In this document: piece after piece, positions 1-8,393 of the stretch | How the letters are laid out: each line of letters starts with the position of its first letter | Numbering within the stretch: position 1 is the first letter of the stretch | Source: DASQUK01 sp046723645 | Lineage (GTDB): Bacteria; Actinomycetota; Acidimicrobiia; Acidimicrobiales; VFJN01 | Length of the DNA: 14,711 bases | Direction of reading: 5' to 3' | Assembly (NCBI GenBank): GCA_046723645.1 | Contig: JBKOUY010000242.1 | Location: 1-14,711, forward strand | Translations under genes and position numbers: made by a program | Notes under the pieces: model-generated | Databases searched by the model: none | What the model was told of the DNA's origin: nothing | What the model saw: the letters and a program-made list of their open reading frames with translations, nothing else

Positions 1-877
1 GCGCCCAGGCGCGCCGCCAGGCCGGGGCCGACGGCCCCGTCAACGCCGGCGAGGCGCCCGCGTGGGCACGACGCCGGGCGGACCACCAGTCGGTCGTGGC
101 CTCGTCGGCGAGGGCCTCCACGGCCCGCTGGATGGCGGCGGACAGGCGGCGGGCGGTGTCGCCCTGGTCGGCCACCAGCGGGGCACCGAACGTGACGGTG
201 GCCGTCGCGGGCGTGGGCCAGCGCTTGCCCTTGCGCAGGATGCGCCCGGTGCCGTGCAGGTGGATGGGCACCACGGGGACGCCGCAGCGCAGCGCCAGGT
301 AGGCCGCGCCCCCGTGGAAGGGTTGGCCCCAGCCGTCGGGGCTGCGCCCGCCCTCCGGGAAGATGAGCATCGACCAGCCGGCGTCGATCAGCGCGGCGGA
401 GCGGTCGGCCGAGCGCCGCGACACCCTGGTGCGCTCGATGGGGATGGCGCCGATGGCCAGGGCCGACACTGCGCTCGTCAGGCGGGTGCGGAAGAAGTAG
501 TCGGCGGCGCCGGCCACGAACAGCTTGTGGCGCCACGTTTCGGGGATCGCGGTCATGAGCACCGGCGTGTCGACGTGGCTGTGGTGATTGGCGGCGAAGA
601 TCACCGGACCGTGGTCGCGATCGACCAGCGCATCGAGCCGGTCGAGCCCCGACACGCGCGGCCGCGCCAGGGCGGCCACCAGCCCCCGCCCCACCGTCTC
701 CACCAGCGCCGCCCGCGCCAGCCGCGCGGGGTAGCGGCGGGCCCAGTCGGTGTCGTAGTCGGGGCCCGACCGTGGTGGCGCCTCGGGGACGTCGACGCCG
801 CCGGGCACCGATGGCGCCGAGTAGGGGAAGGGCAGGCGGGGGAGGCGCCTGGTCAATGCGTCGGGGAGTGCGGCCAT
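1..877 (-). CDS. PlsC-type 1-acyl-glycerophosphate acyltransferase, C-terminus outside window
   Basis: Probable membrane-associated acyltransferase that transfers an acyl chain from acyl-CoA or acyl-ACP to a lysophospholipid or related alcohol. The 292 codons present contain all four family blocks: NHHSHVD at residues 97-103 (catalytic H98-x4-D103), GAIPIERT at 143-150, FPEGGRS at 173-179 (E175, G176 in the phosphate-binding block) and VPIHLHGT at 203-210. About 75 residues precede the domain and are Pro/Arg-rich, longer than in a minimal PlsC. The ATG at 877 was chosen because GAGGGACGGG lies just upstream and the previous gene stops 17 nt earlier, so it should be co-transcribed with the LarA-like gene. 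The catalytic domain looks complete; only the C-terminal tail is missing at position 1. Family membership is firm. The acyl acceptor is not known and could be a cluster-specific alcohol rather than lysophosphatidate. Confidence 0.88.
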   Translation of the reverse strand, partial: MAALPDALTRRLPRLPFPYSAPSVPGGVDVPEAPPRSGPDYDTDWARRYPARLARAALVETVGRGLVAALARPRVSGLDRLDALVDRDHGPVIFAANHHSHVDTPVLMTAIPETWRHKLFVAGAADYFFRTRLTSAVSALAIGAIPIERTRVSRRSADRSAALIDAGWSMLIFPEGGRSPDGWGQPFHGGAAYLALRCGVPVVPIHLHGTGRILRKGKRWPTPATATVTFGAPLVADQGDTARRLSAAIQRAVEALADEATTDWWSARRRAHAGASPALTGPSAPAWRRAWA

Positions 878-893
878 CGTCCCGTCCCTCGAC

Positions 894-2489
<1,596 letters not shown>

Positions 2490-2702
2490 TAGTGGACCCT
2501 CGCGGAAGTCATCGTGGTGTCTCGCCGGCCAGATCCGCCGCTGGACATCGTCCTCGTTGTCGCCGCAGCCGCTGGCTGCACCTTCGTCCGGCGTCCTCGC
2601 CAGCGACGAATCTGACACGGCGATACATCCACGGAACTTCCGCGAGCGTCCACTAGAGCTCCTCGCTGGTCTGGGGATCACGGAGAACGACGCCCGGCGG
2701 GA
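2490..2702. other. 213-bp intergenic gap between dehydrogenase and LarA-like genes
   Basis: This is the only sizeable gap in the minus-strand cluster. It is noticeably less G/C-biased than the flanking genes and could hold an internal promoter for the LarA-like gene, but I find no convincing -10/-35 pair. It contains the 17-codon reading frame described separately. The LarA-like frame is open through most of it, but the encoded sequence is Arg/Ser-rich without recognisable domain character. Confidence 0.4.
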
Positions 2703-2706
2703 TCAT
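2653..2706 (-). other. possible 17-codon leader ORF coupled to the dehydrogenase stop
   Basis: An ATG at 2706 overlaps the dehydrogenase stop codon as ATGA and has a strong GGAGG eight bases upstream. The frame ends after MIPPGVVLRDPQTSEEL. Such a strong ribosome-binding site followed by only 17 codons could be a leader peptide, the remnant of a lost gene, or a former start of the LarA-like protein separated by a frameshift. I cannot tell which; the peptide matches nothing I recognise. Confidence 0.22.
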
Positions 2707-3875
2707 GGCCCGCTCCTCCGCCGCTCGCCCCGGAGATCGAAGGCGACCTTCACCGCACCGCGTCGCCCGGCGTTGGCGGCATGCTCGATGGCGTCCTCGT
2801 AGCGCGACAGGGGATAGGTGGCGGAGACCAGCCGCCCGAGCTCGAGCCGGCGGATGAGCTCGATGGCCGTGGCGAAGTCGTGCGGCCGGTCGTCGTGCTC
2901 CTCGTACGCGTACACGCCTCGCAGCCCGATCTCGCGGTGCCAGACCGGCGTCAGGTCCAGGGTCGTCACGCCCGGCATGCCCACCAGGTAGACGGTGCCG
3001 CCGGGGCCGCACACGCGGATCGCCTGCGCGATCGAGTCCGCGGAGCCCACGCAGTCGATCACCGCGTCGACGCCGCCCGTGAGCTGGCCGTTGTCGAGCA
3101 CCAGCGACGCCGTGGCCGAGCGGACGATCCGCTCGAGCTCCCCCGGGGCGCACACGGTGTCGGCGCCGAGCTCCTTGGCCCAGCGCTGCTGATCGGGATG
3201 CTTGGCGGTGGCGATGAACGGCCCCCGGGGCGTGGCCAGGGCGCCGAGCGCGGCGATCGTCAGGAGCCCCAGGGCCCCGGCGCCGATCACGGCGACCACG
3301 TCGTCGGCCACCTGGTGCGCGGCGTGCACGGCACAGGCCATCGGCTCGACCAGCACCGCCTCCTCGTCGGACAGGTCGCCGGGCACGTCCACGAGCTGCG
3401 ATTCGTGGGCCACCATCTCCTGCGACCAGCCGCCGCCCGTCGAGTCGCAGAACCCGGACTGCAGCCCGGGTTCGAGGCCACCGAACGCGACCCGCTCGCA
3501 CAGGTTGATGCGCCCGGCCCGGCACATGTCGCACGGCGGGTTGACGCCGCGCGCCGCGCAGTGCAGCACCGGGATCACCACGACCCGGCGGCCGTCATCG
3601 AGGTCGCCCACGATCTCGTGTCCCGGCGTGAAGGGGAAGGACACGATCGGCTCGAAGTAGCGCGACGACCGGCCGTCGATGGTGGCGAGGTCGCTGCCGC
3701 AGATCCCGGACAGGCGAGGCCGCAGCCGGTGCCAGCCGGCGCCCGGCAGGTCGGGTGGGTCGACATCGCCGAGCGACAGGGGGCCGTAGCGGGCGCCCCG
3801 GCCGGGGCGCAGGGAGCCCGCCACCATGGCCGCTGCGTAGCGGGCGGGCCGGCGGGAGAACGTCAGCGCCTTCAT
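2703..3875 (-). CDS. zinc-dependent medium-chain alcohol dehydrogenase
   Basis: A 390-residue MDR-family NAD(P)-dependent oxidoreductase interconverting an alcohol and an aldehyde or ketone. Catalytic zinc ligands are visible as GICGSD (C59) and PGHE (H86-E87). The VEPMACAVHA segment at 176-185 and the Rossmann glycine motif VIGAGALG at 196-203 follow. The structural-zinc lobe has C106, C115, C118 and C126; the last three keep the usual C-x2-C-x7-C, but the first Cys is displaced so that eight residues (AARGVNPP) separate it from the second. ATG 3875 overlaps the preceding TGA (3872-3874) as ATGA, so translation is probably coupled to the reductase-phosphatase gene. By context it may act on the aldehyde or alcohol made by that fusion protein, which is inference. 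Substrate and cofactor preference cannot be read from the sequence. Confidence 0.9.
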   Translation of the reverse strand: MKALTFSRRPARYAAAMVAGSLRPGRGARYGPLSLGDVDPPDLPGAGWHRLRPRLSGICGSDLATIDGRSSRYFEPIVSFPFTPGHEIVGDLDDGRRVVVIPVLHCAARGVNPPCDMCRAGRINLCERVAFGGLEPGLQSGFCDSTGGGWSQEMVAHESQLVDVPGDLSDEEAVLVEPMACAVHAAHQVADDVVAVIGAGALGLLTIAALGALATPRGPFIATAKHPDQQRWAKELGADTVCAPGELERIVRSATASLVLDNGQLTGGVDAVIDCVGSADSIAQAIRVCGPGGTVYLVGMPGVTTLDLTPVWHREIGLRGVYAYEEHDDRPHDFATAIELIRRLELGRLVSATYPLSRYEDAIEHAANAGRRGAVKVAFDLRGERRRSGP

Positions 3876-6292
3876 CGGGCCGCCCCGGCGGTCTTTGAAG
3901 TTCTTCCGGGCCTGTGCCCCGATTTTCCTTCGAAGACCTTCATGAGCCGCTCCGCCACCGTGGGGCCGCGCCCGTGCCACGGGGGCCCGATCGGCAGCGG
4001 CGGCTCGGGTGCGCCGCGGGCCTTGTCGAAGTGCTCGACCAGCCAGCCCCGCTTGCGGGCGAGCGCCGCCAGCCGGGTCTCCGGGTTCACCGCCACCGGG
4101 AACCCGACCGCCTCCAGCATCGGCAGGTCGCTGGTGGAGTCGGCATAGGCGACGGCCTCCGCCAGGTCGAAGCCGTTGGCGGCGGCGTAGTCGGCCAGCA
4201 GGGTGGCGCGCGCCTCGCCGGTGGGCGGTACCTCGACCAGCTCGCCCCGGTAGGTGCCGTCGGGGCGGGTGTCGAGGCGGGCGCAGACCACGTCGTCGAA
4301 CAGGGGCCGCAGCGGTCCGATGGCGAAGTCGAGGGCGCCGGTGATGAGCAGGGTGCGGTGGCCGAGCCGCCGATGCTCCCGCACCCGGCGGATGGCGGCG
4401 GGGAACGACTTGGCGAGCAGCAGGTGGCTGAACATCTCGTTGGAGTCGTCGTCGAGCTGCCCGACCGGGGCGTGGTCGTAGCGCCGGTAGAAGTGGCGCA
4501 GGAAGTCGCTGCGGTCGCGGCGGTCGAGCGCCAGCAGCGATGGCGCCTCGACCAGCGCCTTGAGCACGTAGCGCAGGCGGTCGTCGCTGGGGAGTCGCCG
4601 CGTCGCCAACCACGAGTACGACGCCACCACGTTGGAGGCGATGAGCGTGTTCTCCAGGTCGAACGCCGCGAAGTGGCGCTCGGGGGCCAGCACCTGGCGA
4701 CGCAGCCGGTCCTGGCGGTTCTCGTTGGTGCGCCCACCGGGCGTGGTCCGCACGCGGGCGTGCCGGACCACCGAGGGGAGGTGCACTTCGTGGACGTAGG
4801 TCCGCCAGTCGATCACGCGGGGGTCGAAGCAGAAGGCGGCCCGGTCGTCGGGGCCGAGGCGGTCCCACAGCGACAGCAGGCGCTCGACCCCGTAGATCGC
4901 CTCGCACTCGGCGTACGCGCCGTACAGCTCGACGTAGCCGAGGGCCCGCTCGGCATCCTCCCGGCGCTCCTCGAGCCTGGCCGACCATGCCGCCTGCCGG
5001 CCCCGCAGGGGCAACGACTGGAGCGTCGACTCCGCGCGCTCGATGGCGGCCTTGGCCCGCACCAGCTGGCGCTGGACCCGGCCCCGCCCCGGGAACGACC
5101 AGTCCGGGACGACGATCGGCTGGCCCTCCGCGTCGTACAGCGGCCGTTCCAGGAACCACTCGCGCACGAGGTCGACAAGGTGCCGGTACCGCAGCGGGTT
5201 GGTCGACCCGGACGCGACCTGCACGATGGCCGGCTCCTCGGGCGGCCCGCCGGCCGCTACCGCCACCACCGCGCCGACCACGAGGTCGACCGGGATGACG
5301 TCCACGGTGCCCTCGGGCACGCCGGGGAACTCCCGCAGCAGGCCGCGGGCGTAGCTGATGATGATCGGCTCCGCCATGCGGAAGCCGCGTATCCACCCGG
5401 GCCGGGGCTCGGCCCACGCCGACTCGATGATCGACGGGCGCACGATCGAGACCGGCAGGTTGCCGCGCTGTTGCAGCAGCGCCCGCTCGCCGAGGGCCTT
5501 GGTGTAGGCGTAGGCGTCGGGCCAGCCCAGGGACGCCGCCCGCGCCCGGCCGGCCTCGACCATCCGGTCCTTGACCCACGTCTGGCGGCGCTGCTCGGTC
5601 TTGGCGGCGAGGGCTGGCGTGCCGGCGGCACCCAGCTCGTGGCGGGCCTGCTTGCGGAAGCGGGCGAGGGCCTCCGGCGTGCGGCTCTCCGACTCCGCGT
5701 CCCGGCGGGCGCGTCGGGCACCGTCGACCTCGCCGCGCCAGTCGACGTCGACGAAGAACGGGCTGTCGTGGACCGGTTCCTCGGGCGCCGCGCCGCGGCG
5801 GTTGCCGGCGACGTAGCACGTCGACACGGCGATGAAGTGGGGGCTGACGCCCAGGTCCTGGAGCGTGTGGGCGATCCGGCTGGGCCCGAGGAGGTTGACC
5901 TCGACGGCTCCGTCGAGCGGCGAGTCGAAGGCGACCGTGGCCGCCGAGTGGACGACGATGTCGCATGACGCCAGGACGGCCCGGTCGGCATCGTCGAGGC
6001 CGAGGCCGTCGGCGCCGACGTCGCCGGCGATCACCTGGACGCGGCCGTCGACGAGTGCGTCGTGCCCCGACGCGCCCAGCTCCGAGCGAAGCCGGTCGAA
6101 GGCGTCGTTGCGAAAGATCTCGCGCCGCGCCCGCTGGGCGGCCGACGAGCGCTTCCCCGGCCGCACGAGCAGCACGAGCTCGCACCCCGGCACCGACCGC
6201 AGCAGGCGCTCGATCAGCGCCGTGCCCAGGAACCCGGTGCCGCCGGTGATCGCGATGCGCTTGCCCTCGAGGGACTCCGCTACGGACTCCAC
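3872..6292 (-). CDS. fatty acyl-CoA reductase-like SDR fused to HAD-IB phosphatase
   Basis: An 806-residue two-domain protein. Residues 10-370 form an extended SDR of the fatty-acyl-CoA reductase (NAD_binding_4) type: TGGTGFLG at 16-23 for NADP(H), STCYVAG at 157-163, catalytic Y261-x3-K265 in YAYTK, and the family-typical VSIVRPSII (281-289), EPRPGW (295-300) and DVIPVDLVV (331-339). Residues 380-535 are a linker with charged, probably helical sequence. Residues 540-755 form a HAD-IB hydrolase: FDLENTL at 544-550 (nucleophile D545; the usual second Asp is E547), LLITGA at 648-653 (T651, motif II) and ADSTSD at 717-722 (D718, D722, motif IV). The motif III Lys position reads GEAR, so Arg695 may replace it. 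The GTG at 6292 was chosen because the Rossmann strand starts ten residues later and a -10-like TAGACA lies six bases upstream. First gene of the cluster. Reduction of an acyl thioester is the best guess; the phosphatase substrate is unknown. Confidence 0.85.
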   Translation of the reverse strand: MESVAESLEGKRIAITGGTGFLGTALIERLLRSVPGCELVLLVRPGKRSSAAQRARREIFRNDAFDRLRSELGASGHDALVDGRVQVIAGDVGADGLGLDDADRAVLASCDIVVHSAATVAFDSPLDGAVEVNLLGPSRIAHTLQDLGVSPHFIAVSTCYVAGNRRGAAPEEPVHDSPFFVDVDWRGEVDGARRARRDAESESRTPEALARFRKQARHELGAAGTPALAAKTEQRRQTWVKDRMVEAGRARAASLGWPDAYAYTKALGERALLQQRGNLPVSIVRPSIIESAWAEPRPGWIRGFRMAEPIIISYARGLLREFPGVPEGTVDVIPVDLVVGAVVAVAAGGPPEEPAIVQVASGSTNPLRYRHLVDLVREWFLERPLYDAEGQPIVVPDWSFPGRGRVQRQLVRAKAAIERAESTLQSLPLRGRQAAWSARLEERREDAERALGYVELYGAYAECEAIYGVERLLSLWDRLGPDDRAAFCFDPRVIDWRTYVHEVHLPSVVRHARVRTTPGGRTNENRQDRLRRQVLAPERHFAAFDLENTLIASNVVASYSWLATRRLPSDDRLRYVLKALVEAPSLLALDRRDRSDFLRHFYRRYDHAPVGQLDDDSNEMFSHLLLAKSFPAAIRRVREHRRLGHRTLLITGALDFAIGPLRPLFDDVVCARLDTRPDGTYRGELVEVPPTGEARATLLADYAAANGFDLAEAVAYADSTSDLPMLEAVGFPVAVNPETRLAALARKRGWLVEHFDKARGAPEPPLPIGPPWHGRGPTVAERLMKVFEGKSGHRPGRTSKTAGAAR

Positions 6293-6298
6293 CGCGTT

Positions 6299-6304
6299 TG
6301 TCTA
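6299..6304 (-). promoter_or_regulatory. -10-like element for the reductase-phosphatase gene
   Basis: TAGACA on the minus strand ends six bases before the GTG at 6292, which would place the transcription start at or next to the start codon (leaderless). It departs from TANNNT at its last base. Half of it lies within the palindrome at 6301-6316. Confidence 0.4.
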
Positions 6305-6316
6305 CCATCTGGTAGA
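6301..6316. promoter_or_regulatory. palindromic operator, probable TetR-regulator binding site
   Basis: TCTACCATCTGGTAGA has two perfect 7-bp arms (TCTACCA and TGGTAGA) around a 2-bp centre. It fills most of the 23-bp space between the divergent start codons of the TetR gene and the reductase-phosphatase gene, and its last base is the A of the TetR ATG. It covers the presumed -10 of the TetR gene and part of the opposite one, so a bound dimer would block both. Divergent position next to a TetR gene is the classical arrangement for autoregulation plus control of the neighbour. Confidence 0.75.
6303..6308 (+). promoter_or_regulatory. -10 element for the TetR gene, leaderless
   Basis: TACCAT matches TANNNT and ends seven bases before the ATG at 6316, fitting a transcript that begins at the start codon. 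It lies entirely within the left part of the palindromic operator. No convincing -35 is seen. Confidence 0.5.
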
Positions 6317-6948
6317 TGGCACAGGCGACGCCGACGCGGGGTGCTGTCGGAAGTCCCCGCCGCACGGACACCGCCGATCGCATCCTGGACGCGACGCTCG
6401 ACGCCTTCGGCAGCCGCGGCTACGGCGCGACGTCGCTGGACGACCTGGCCCGCGACCTGGGCATCCGCAAGCAAACGATCCTCTACTGGTACCCCTCGAA
6501 GGAGGCGCTGCTCGACGCCGCCATCGATCGCACCGCCGGCGAGCTCACCACCCGGCTCGAGCGGGCGGTCGCCCGGGCCGGCCAGGGCTTCGACCGGGTC
6601 GATGCCATCGTCCGCGCCATGTTCCGACTGGCGGCGCGCCACCCCTCGATGCTCGGCTTCCTGCGGGAGGTGAGCCGGCTGGGCCCTCCGGCCTCGACGC
6701 GGCTGCTGGCGGCGGTCGCGCCCCTCGTTGACCGCGCCGCCGCGTTCCTCGCCGTCGAGATGGACGCTGGGCGCATGCGCCGCCACGAGCCCCGCCTGAT
6801 CCTGCTCGCTGCCTACTCCATGGTCACCGGCCTGGCCACGGAGGTCGAGGTGCTGCGCGCGTTCGGCGAGGAGCCCACGCTGGCGTCGCTGGTGCGGCGC
6901 CGCGACGAGCTGCTGGCGCTCCTGCGCGCCGCGCTCGTGCCCGCCTGA
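6316..6948 (+). CDS. TetR/AcrR-family transcriptional regulator
   Basis: A 210-residue TetR-type repressor. The N-terminal DNA-binding domain covers about residues 18-65: ADRILDATLDAFGSRGYGAT forms helix 1 and the turn, SLDDLARDLGI (40-50) is the first HTH helix, and RKQTILYWYPSKEALL (51-66) contains the recognition helix and the YxxxSKEALL family signature. Residues 70-210 are helical and should form the ligand-binding and dimerisation domain; they lack a recognisable subfamily signature. There is no Shine-Dalgarno sequence; the ATG follows directly from a -10-like hexamer. Divergent position and the operator at its own start codon suggest it represses itself and the lipid-type cluster, released by a ligand that may be an acyl-CoA or a pathway intermediate (inference). 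Confidence 0.92.
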   Translation: MAQATPTRGAVGSPRRTDTADRILDATLDAFGSRGYGATSLDDLARDLGIRKQTILYWYPSKEALLDAAIDRTAGELTTRLERAVARAGQGFDRVDAIVRAMFRLAARHPSMLGFLREVSRLGPPASTRLLAAVAPLVDRAAAFLAVEMDAGRMRRHEPRLILLAAYSMVTGLATEVEVLRAFGEEPTLASLVRRRDELLALLRAALVPA

Positions 6949-6949
6949 A

Positions 6950-7016
6950 CCCGCGCCCAAGCCAGGGTCGCCACCGGCAAAGGGCGATCCGATGGCGACC
7001 CCGGCCTGGGCGCGGG
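6950..7016. terminator. long GC-rich hairpin between convergent genes, probable bidirectional terminator
   Basis: Two 24-base arms (6950-6973 and 6993-7016) pair at 22 of 24 positions around a 19-nt loop. Outer stem is CCCGCGCCCA with TGGGCGCGGG. The two mismatches become G-U wobble pairs in RNA read from the minus strand. It starts two bases after the TetR stop and ends 24 bases before the stop of the convergent wall-protein gene, as expected for a shared terminator. Neither side has a clear T-tract. Confidence 0.6.
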
Positions 7017-7040
7017 CAAGTCTGGCTAGTGCTACTCCGG

Positions 7041-7718
7041 CTACGAGGACCGCAAGCGGCGGGCGTATGCGAGCAGGAGGCCACCGCCGATCAGCAGCGC
7101 GGCACCGATCCCCAGCATCGGGCTGACCGTGCTGCCGGTCCGGGGCAACTCACCTCCGGGCGTCGTCGTGCTCGGCGAGACGGCAGTCGTCGACGTTTCT
7201 TCCGCGCTCGTCGAGGTCGTCTCTTCCGCGGTCGTCGAGGTCGTCTCTTCCGCGGTCGTCGAGGTCGTCCCCTGCTCCGTGTCGTAGCAGAACGACACGT
7301 GGCTCAGCCCGGCAAACTTGCCGCTCGAGACCACCGGCGCGTGCAGGCCCGTATCTCCCGTGCTCTCCGGGTCATAGGTGTACACGTTCGAGTTTGGACC
7401 GCCCTTGACGATCACGACGTCGACACCGATGTTCGACGTCCAGTCGAACACCTGGCCCTCGGCTGTGTCGCGGACGTCGATCGTGACCGTCAGCGTGTCG
7501 TCGCTGAACGTGCCGTCCTCGACAGGTTCGACCTTGAGCTCAGTCAGCCCCTCTGGGCATGTGGCATTCCCAGGTACTTCCGTGGGGCTGACGTGCGTTG
7601 ACGGCCGCTCGACTGCGGCTCCCGCACCGCCCGGGAGCGCCCCGACGAGAATCACGGCTCCGGCGCCCATCGAGGCCAAGCCTCCAAGGGCGTATCGCCG
7701 GCGACTGCGTTGGTGCAT
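7041..7718 (-). CDS. LPXTG-type cell-wall-anchored surface protein
   Basis: A 225-residue secreted protein. Start ATG 7718 is preceded by GGGAGAGGGAAG and begins a signal peptide (MHQRSRRRYA followed by a hydrophobic stretch to about residue 32, GAGAAV cleavage region); the frame is open 19 codons further upstream, without signal-peptide character. Residues 50-147 are an extracellular domain with C54 and C144 placed to form a disulfide and the motifs DWTSNIGVDVVIVKGG (92-107), YTYDPES and GLSHVSFCYD (137-146), which I recognise as a recurrent surface-protein domain of unknown function. Residues 149-188 are a Thr/Glu-rich stalk with three 8-residue repeats. The C-terminus has a complete sorting signal: LPRTG at 191-195, a hydrophobic segment (200-217) and Arg-rich tail RRLRSS. 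A sortase should link it to peptidoglycan; no sortase gene is in the window. Its ligand is unknown. Confidence 0.85.
   Translation of the reverse strand: MHQRSRRRYALGGLASMGAGAVILVGALPGGAGAAVERPSTHVSPTEVPGNATCPEGLTELKVEPVEDGTFSDDTLTVTIDVRDTAEGQVFDWTSNIGVDVVIVKGGPNSNVYTYDPESTGDTGLHAPVVSSGKFAGLSHVSFCYDTEQGTTSTTAEETTSTTAEETTSTSAEETSTTAVSPSTTTPGGELPRTGSTVSPMLGIGAALLIGGGLLLAYARRLRSS
7198..7269 (-). repeat. three tandem 24-bp repeats in the wall-protein stalk
   Basis: Units 7198-7221, 7222-7245 and 7246-7269 are identical except one base in the first. Each encodes eight residues of the Thr/Ser/Ala/Glu stalk (ETTSTTAE register). Being in frame and nearly identical, copy number can change by slippage, altering stalk length without breaking the frame. 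Confidence 0.85.
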
Positions 7719-8073
7719 CTGCTTCCCTCTCCCGTCTCTCGTGGCCCCCCTTGGGAAGCCCGCCCGTCCCGCCATGGGACCCCGTTGCGGAGCACCGACG
7801 CGGTTCAGGCCCGATGAACCCGTTGCCGTAATCGCTGCGACCCCTCTTCGGGTGACGCCCCATTGCTCGACGTCCAGCGGAAGCGCGACAGGTCCCGCGC
7901 AGTTAGGGCCGGTGAGCAGCAGGCGAGCGTGGTGTCCGCTGCGGTCGAGGCTCTGTGCGGGATCGCGTCAGCGCTTGGTGGAGAAGCGCAATCTGGACGT
8001 TTGTGACCTGGGGTCTGACACGCCACACCGCGCTGACCTGGACTTTCCCGTCTCAGGCGAGGAGCTACCCCTC
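7719..8073. other. 355-bp divergent intergenic region
   Basis: Lies between the start of the wall-protein gene (minus) and the start of a small plus-strand gene, so it should carry promoters for both. I see no good -10/-35 pair for either. A 6-bp stem (GGTTCA 7802-7807 with TGAACC 7815-7820, 7-nt loop) sits about 85 nt upstream of the wall-protein start. No RNA gene or riboswitch consensus was recognised. A frame from 7863 to 8006 without an ATG or GTG start near its beginning was judged too weak to call. Confidence 0.4.
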
Positions 8074-8304
8074 ATGCCAGACCCAACGGTACGCGACATG
8101 CTCCTAGCGAAAGTCGACGAGCTCACCGCGGCCATGACAACTCACCTCGAGGAGGTGCGGACAGTGACCGAGCAGCTCGAGCCGGATCGGGCCCGGCCGT
8201 GCCGGAATGCCATCACGATGGCGTTGGCGATGGTCGACGAGGTCCGGCTGCGGGCCCACGCCCGGCCGCTCGACGAGGACGGCGGCCTCAACTCAGGCAC
8301 CTGA
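8074..8304 (+). CDS. hypothetical 76-aa helical protein
   Basis: A small protein I do not recognise. ATG 8074 was chosen because GAGGAG lies at 8059-8064, nine bases upstream, and because the sequence becomes protein-like only from there. Residues 5-35 (VRDMLLAKVDELTAAMTTHL and following) have hydrophobic spacing typical of an amphipathic or coiled-coil helix, and residues 45-62 (AITMALAMVDEVRLRAHA) form a second likely helix. One Cys, no signal peptide and no membrane segment, so cytosolic. Codons favour G/C at the third position as in the neighbours. It precedes another 76-residue small gene by 89 bp on the same strand. No function can be assigned. Confidence 0.5.
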   Translation: MPDPTVRDMLLAKVDELTAAMTTHLEEVRTVTEQLEPDRARPCRNAITMALAMVDEVRLRAHARPLDEDGGLNSGT

Positions 8305-8379
8305 CCGATATACCGGTTCGTAGACCTGCCGCCCTCGGGCTCCGACCCCGGCCGGGACCTGGGGGCGGCGCCGCGTCCG

Positions 8380-8387
8380 GGTATACC
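8380..8387 (+). promoter_or_regulatory. -10-like element and 8-bp palindrome before a small gene
   Basis: GGTATACC is a perfect 8-bp palindrome containing TATACC (8382-8387), which ends six bases before the GTG at 8394 and could be a leaderless -10. A related ATATACCGG occurs just after the previous stop codon (near 8308-8316). Confidence 0.35.
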
Positions 8388-8393
8388 GATGGC

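Noticed and set aside
2490..2681. N-terminal extension of the LarA-like protein to GTG 2681
   Set aside because: The extra 64 residues are Arg/Ser-rich with no domain character, and no ribosome-binding site precedes the GTG, whereas ATG 2489 has GAGGG.
3914..5968. Long plus-strand open frame of 684 codons opposite the reductase-phosphatase gene
   Set aside because: High-GC antisense shadow: composition is Ala/Gly/Val/Asp/His repeats with no domain, whereas the minus strand has complete SDR and HAD motifs.
2703..6383. A 1226-codon minus-strand frame joining the dehydrogenase to upstream sequence
   Set aside because: Only the last 390 codons are real (dehydrogenase from ATG 3875). The rest is Arg/Pro-rich out-of-frame reading of the reductase-phosphatase gene.
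7198..7269. Tandem 24-bp repeats as a CRISPR array
   Set aside because: No spacers between units, and the repeats are in-frame codons of a Thr/Glu stalk.
7719..7880. Riboswitch in the leader of the wall-protein gene
   Set aside because: The leader is GC-rich with a small hairpin, but I could not match a c-di-GMP or other riboswitch core consensus.
7863..8006. 47-codon frame with moderately protein-like sequence (RAGEQQASVVSAAVEAL)
   Set aside because: Only a TTG could start it, with no ribosome-binding site or promoter, and third-position bias is weak.
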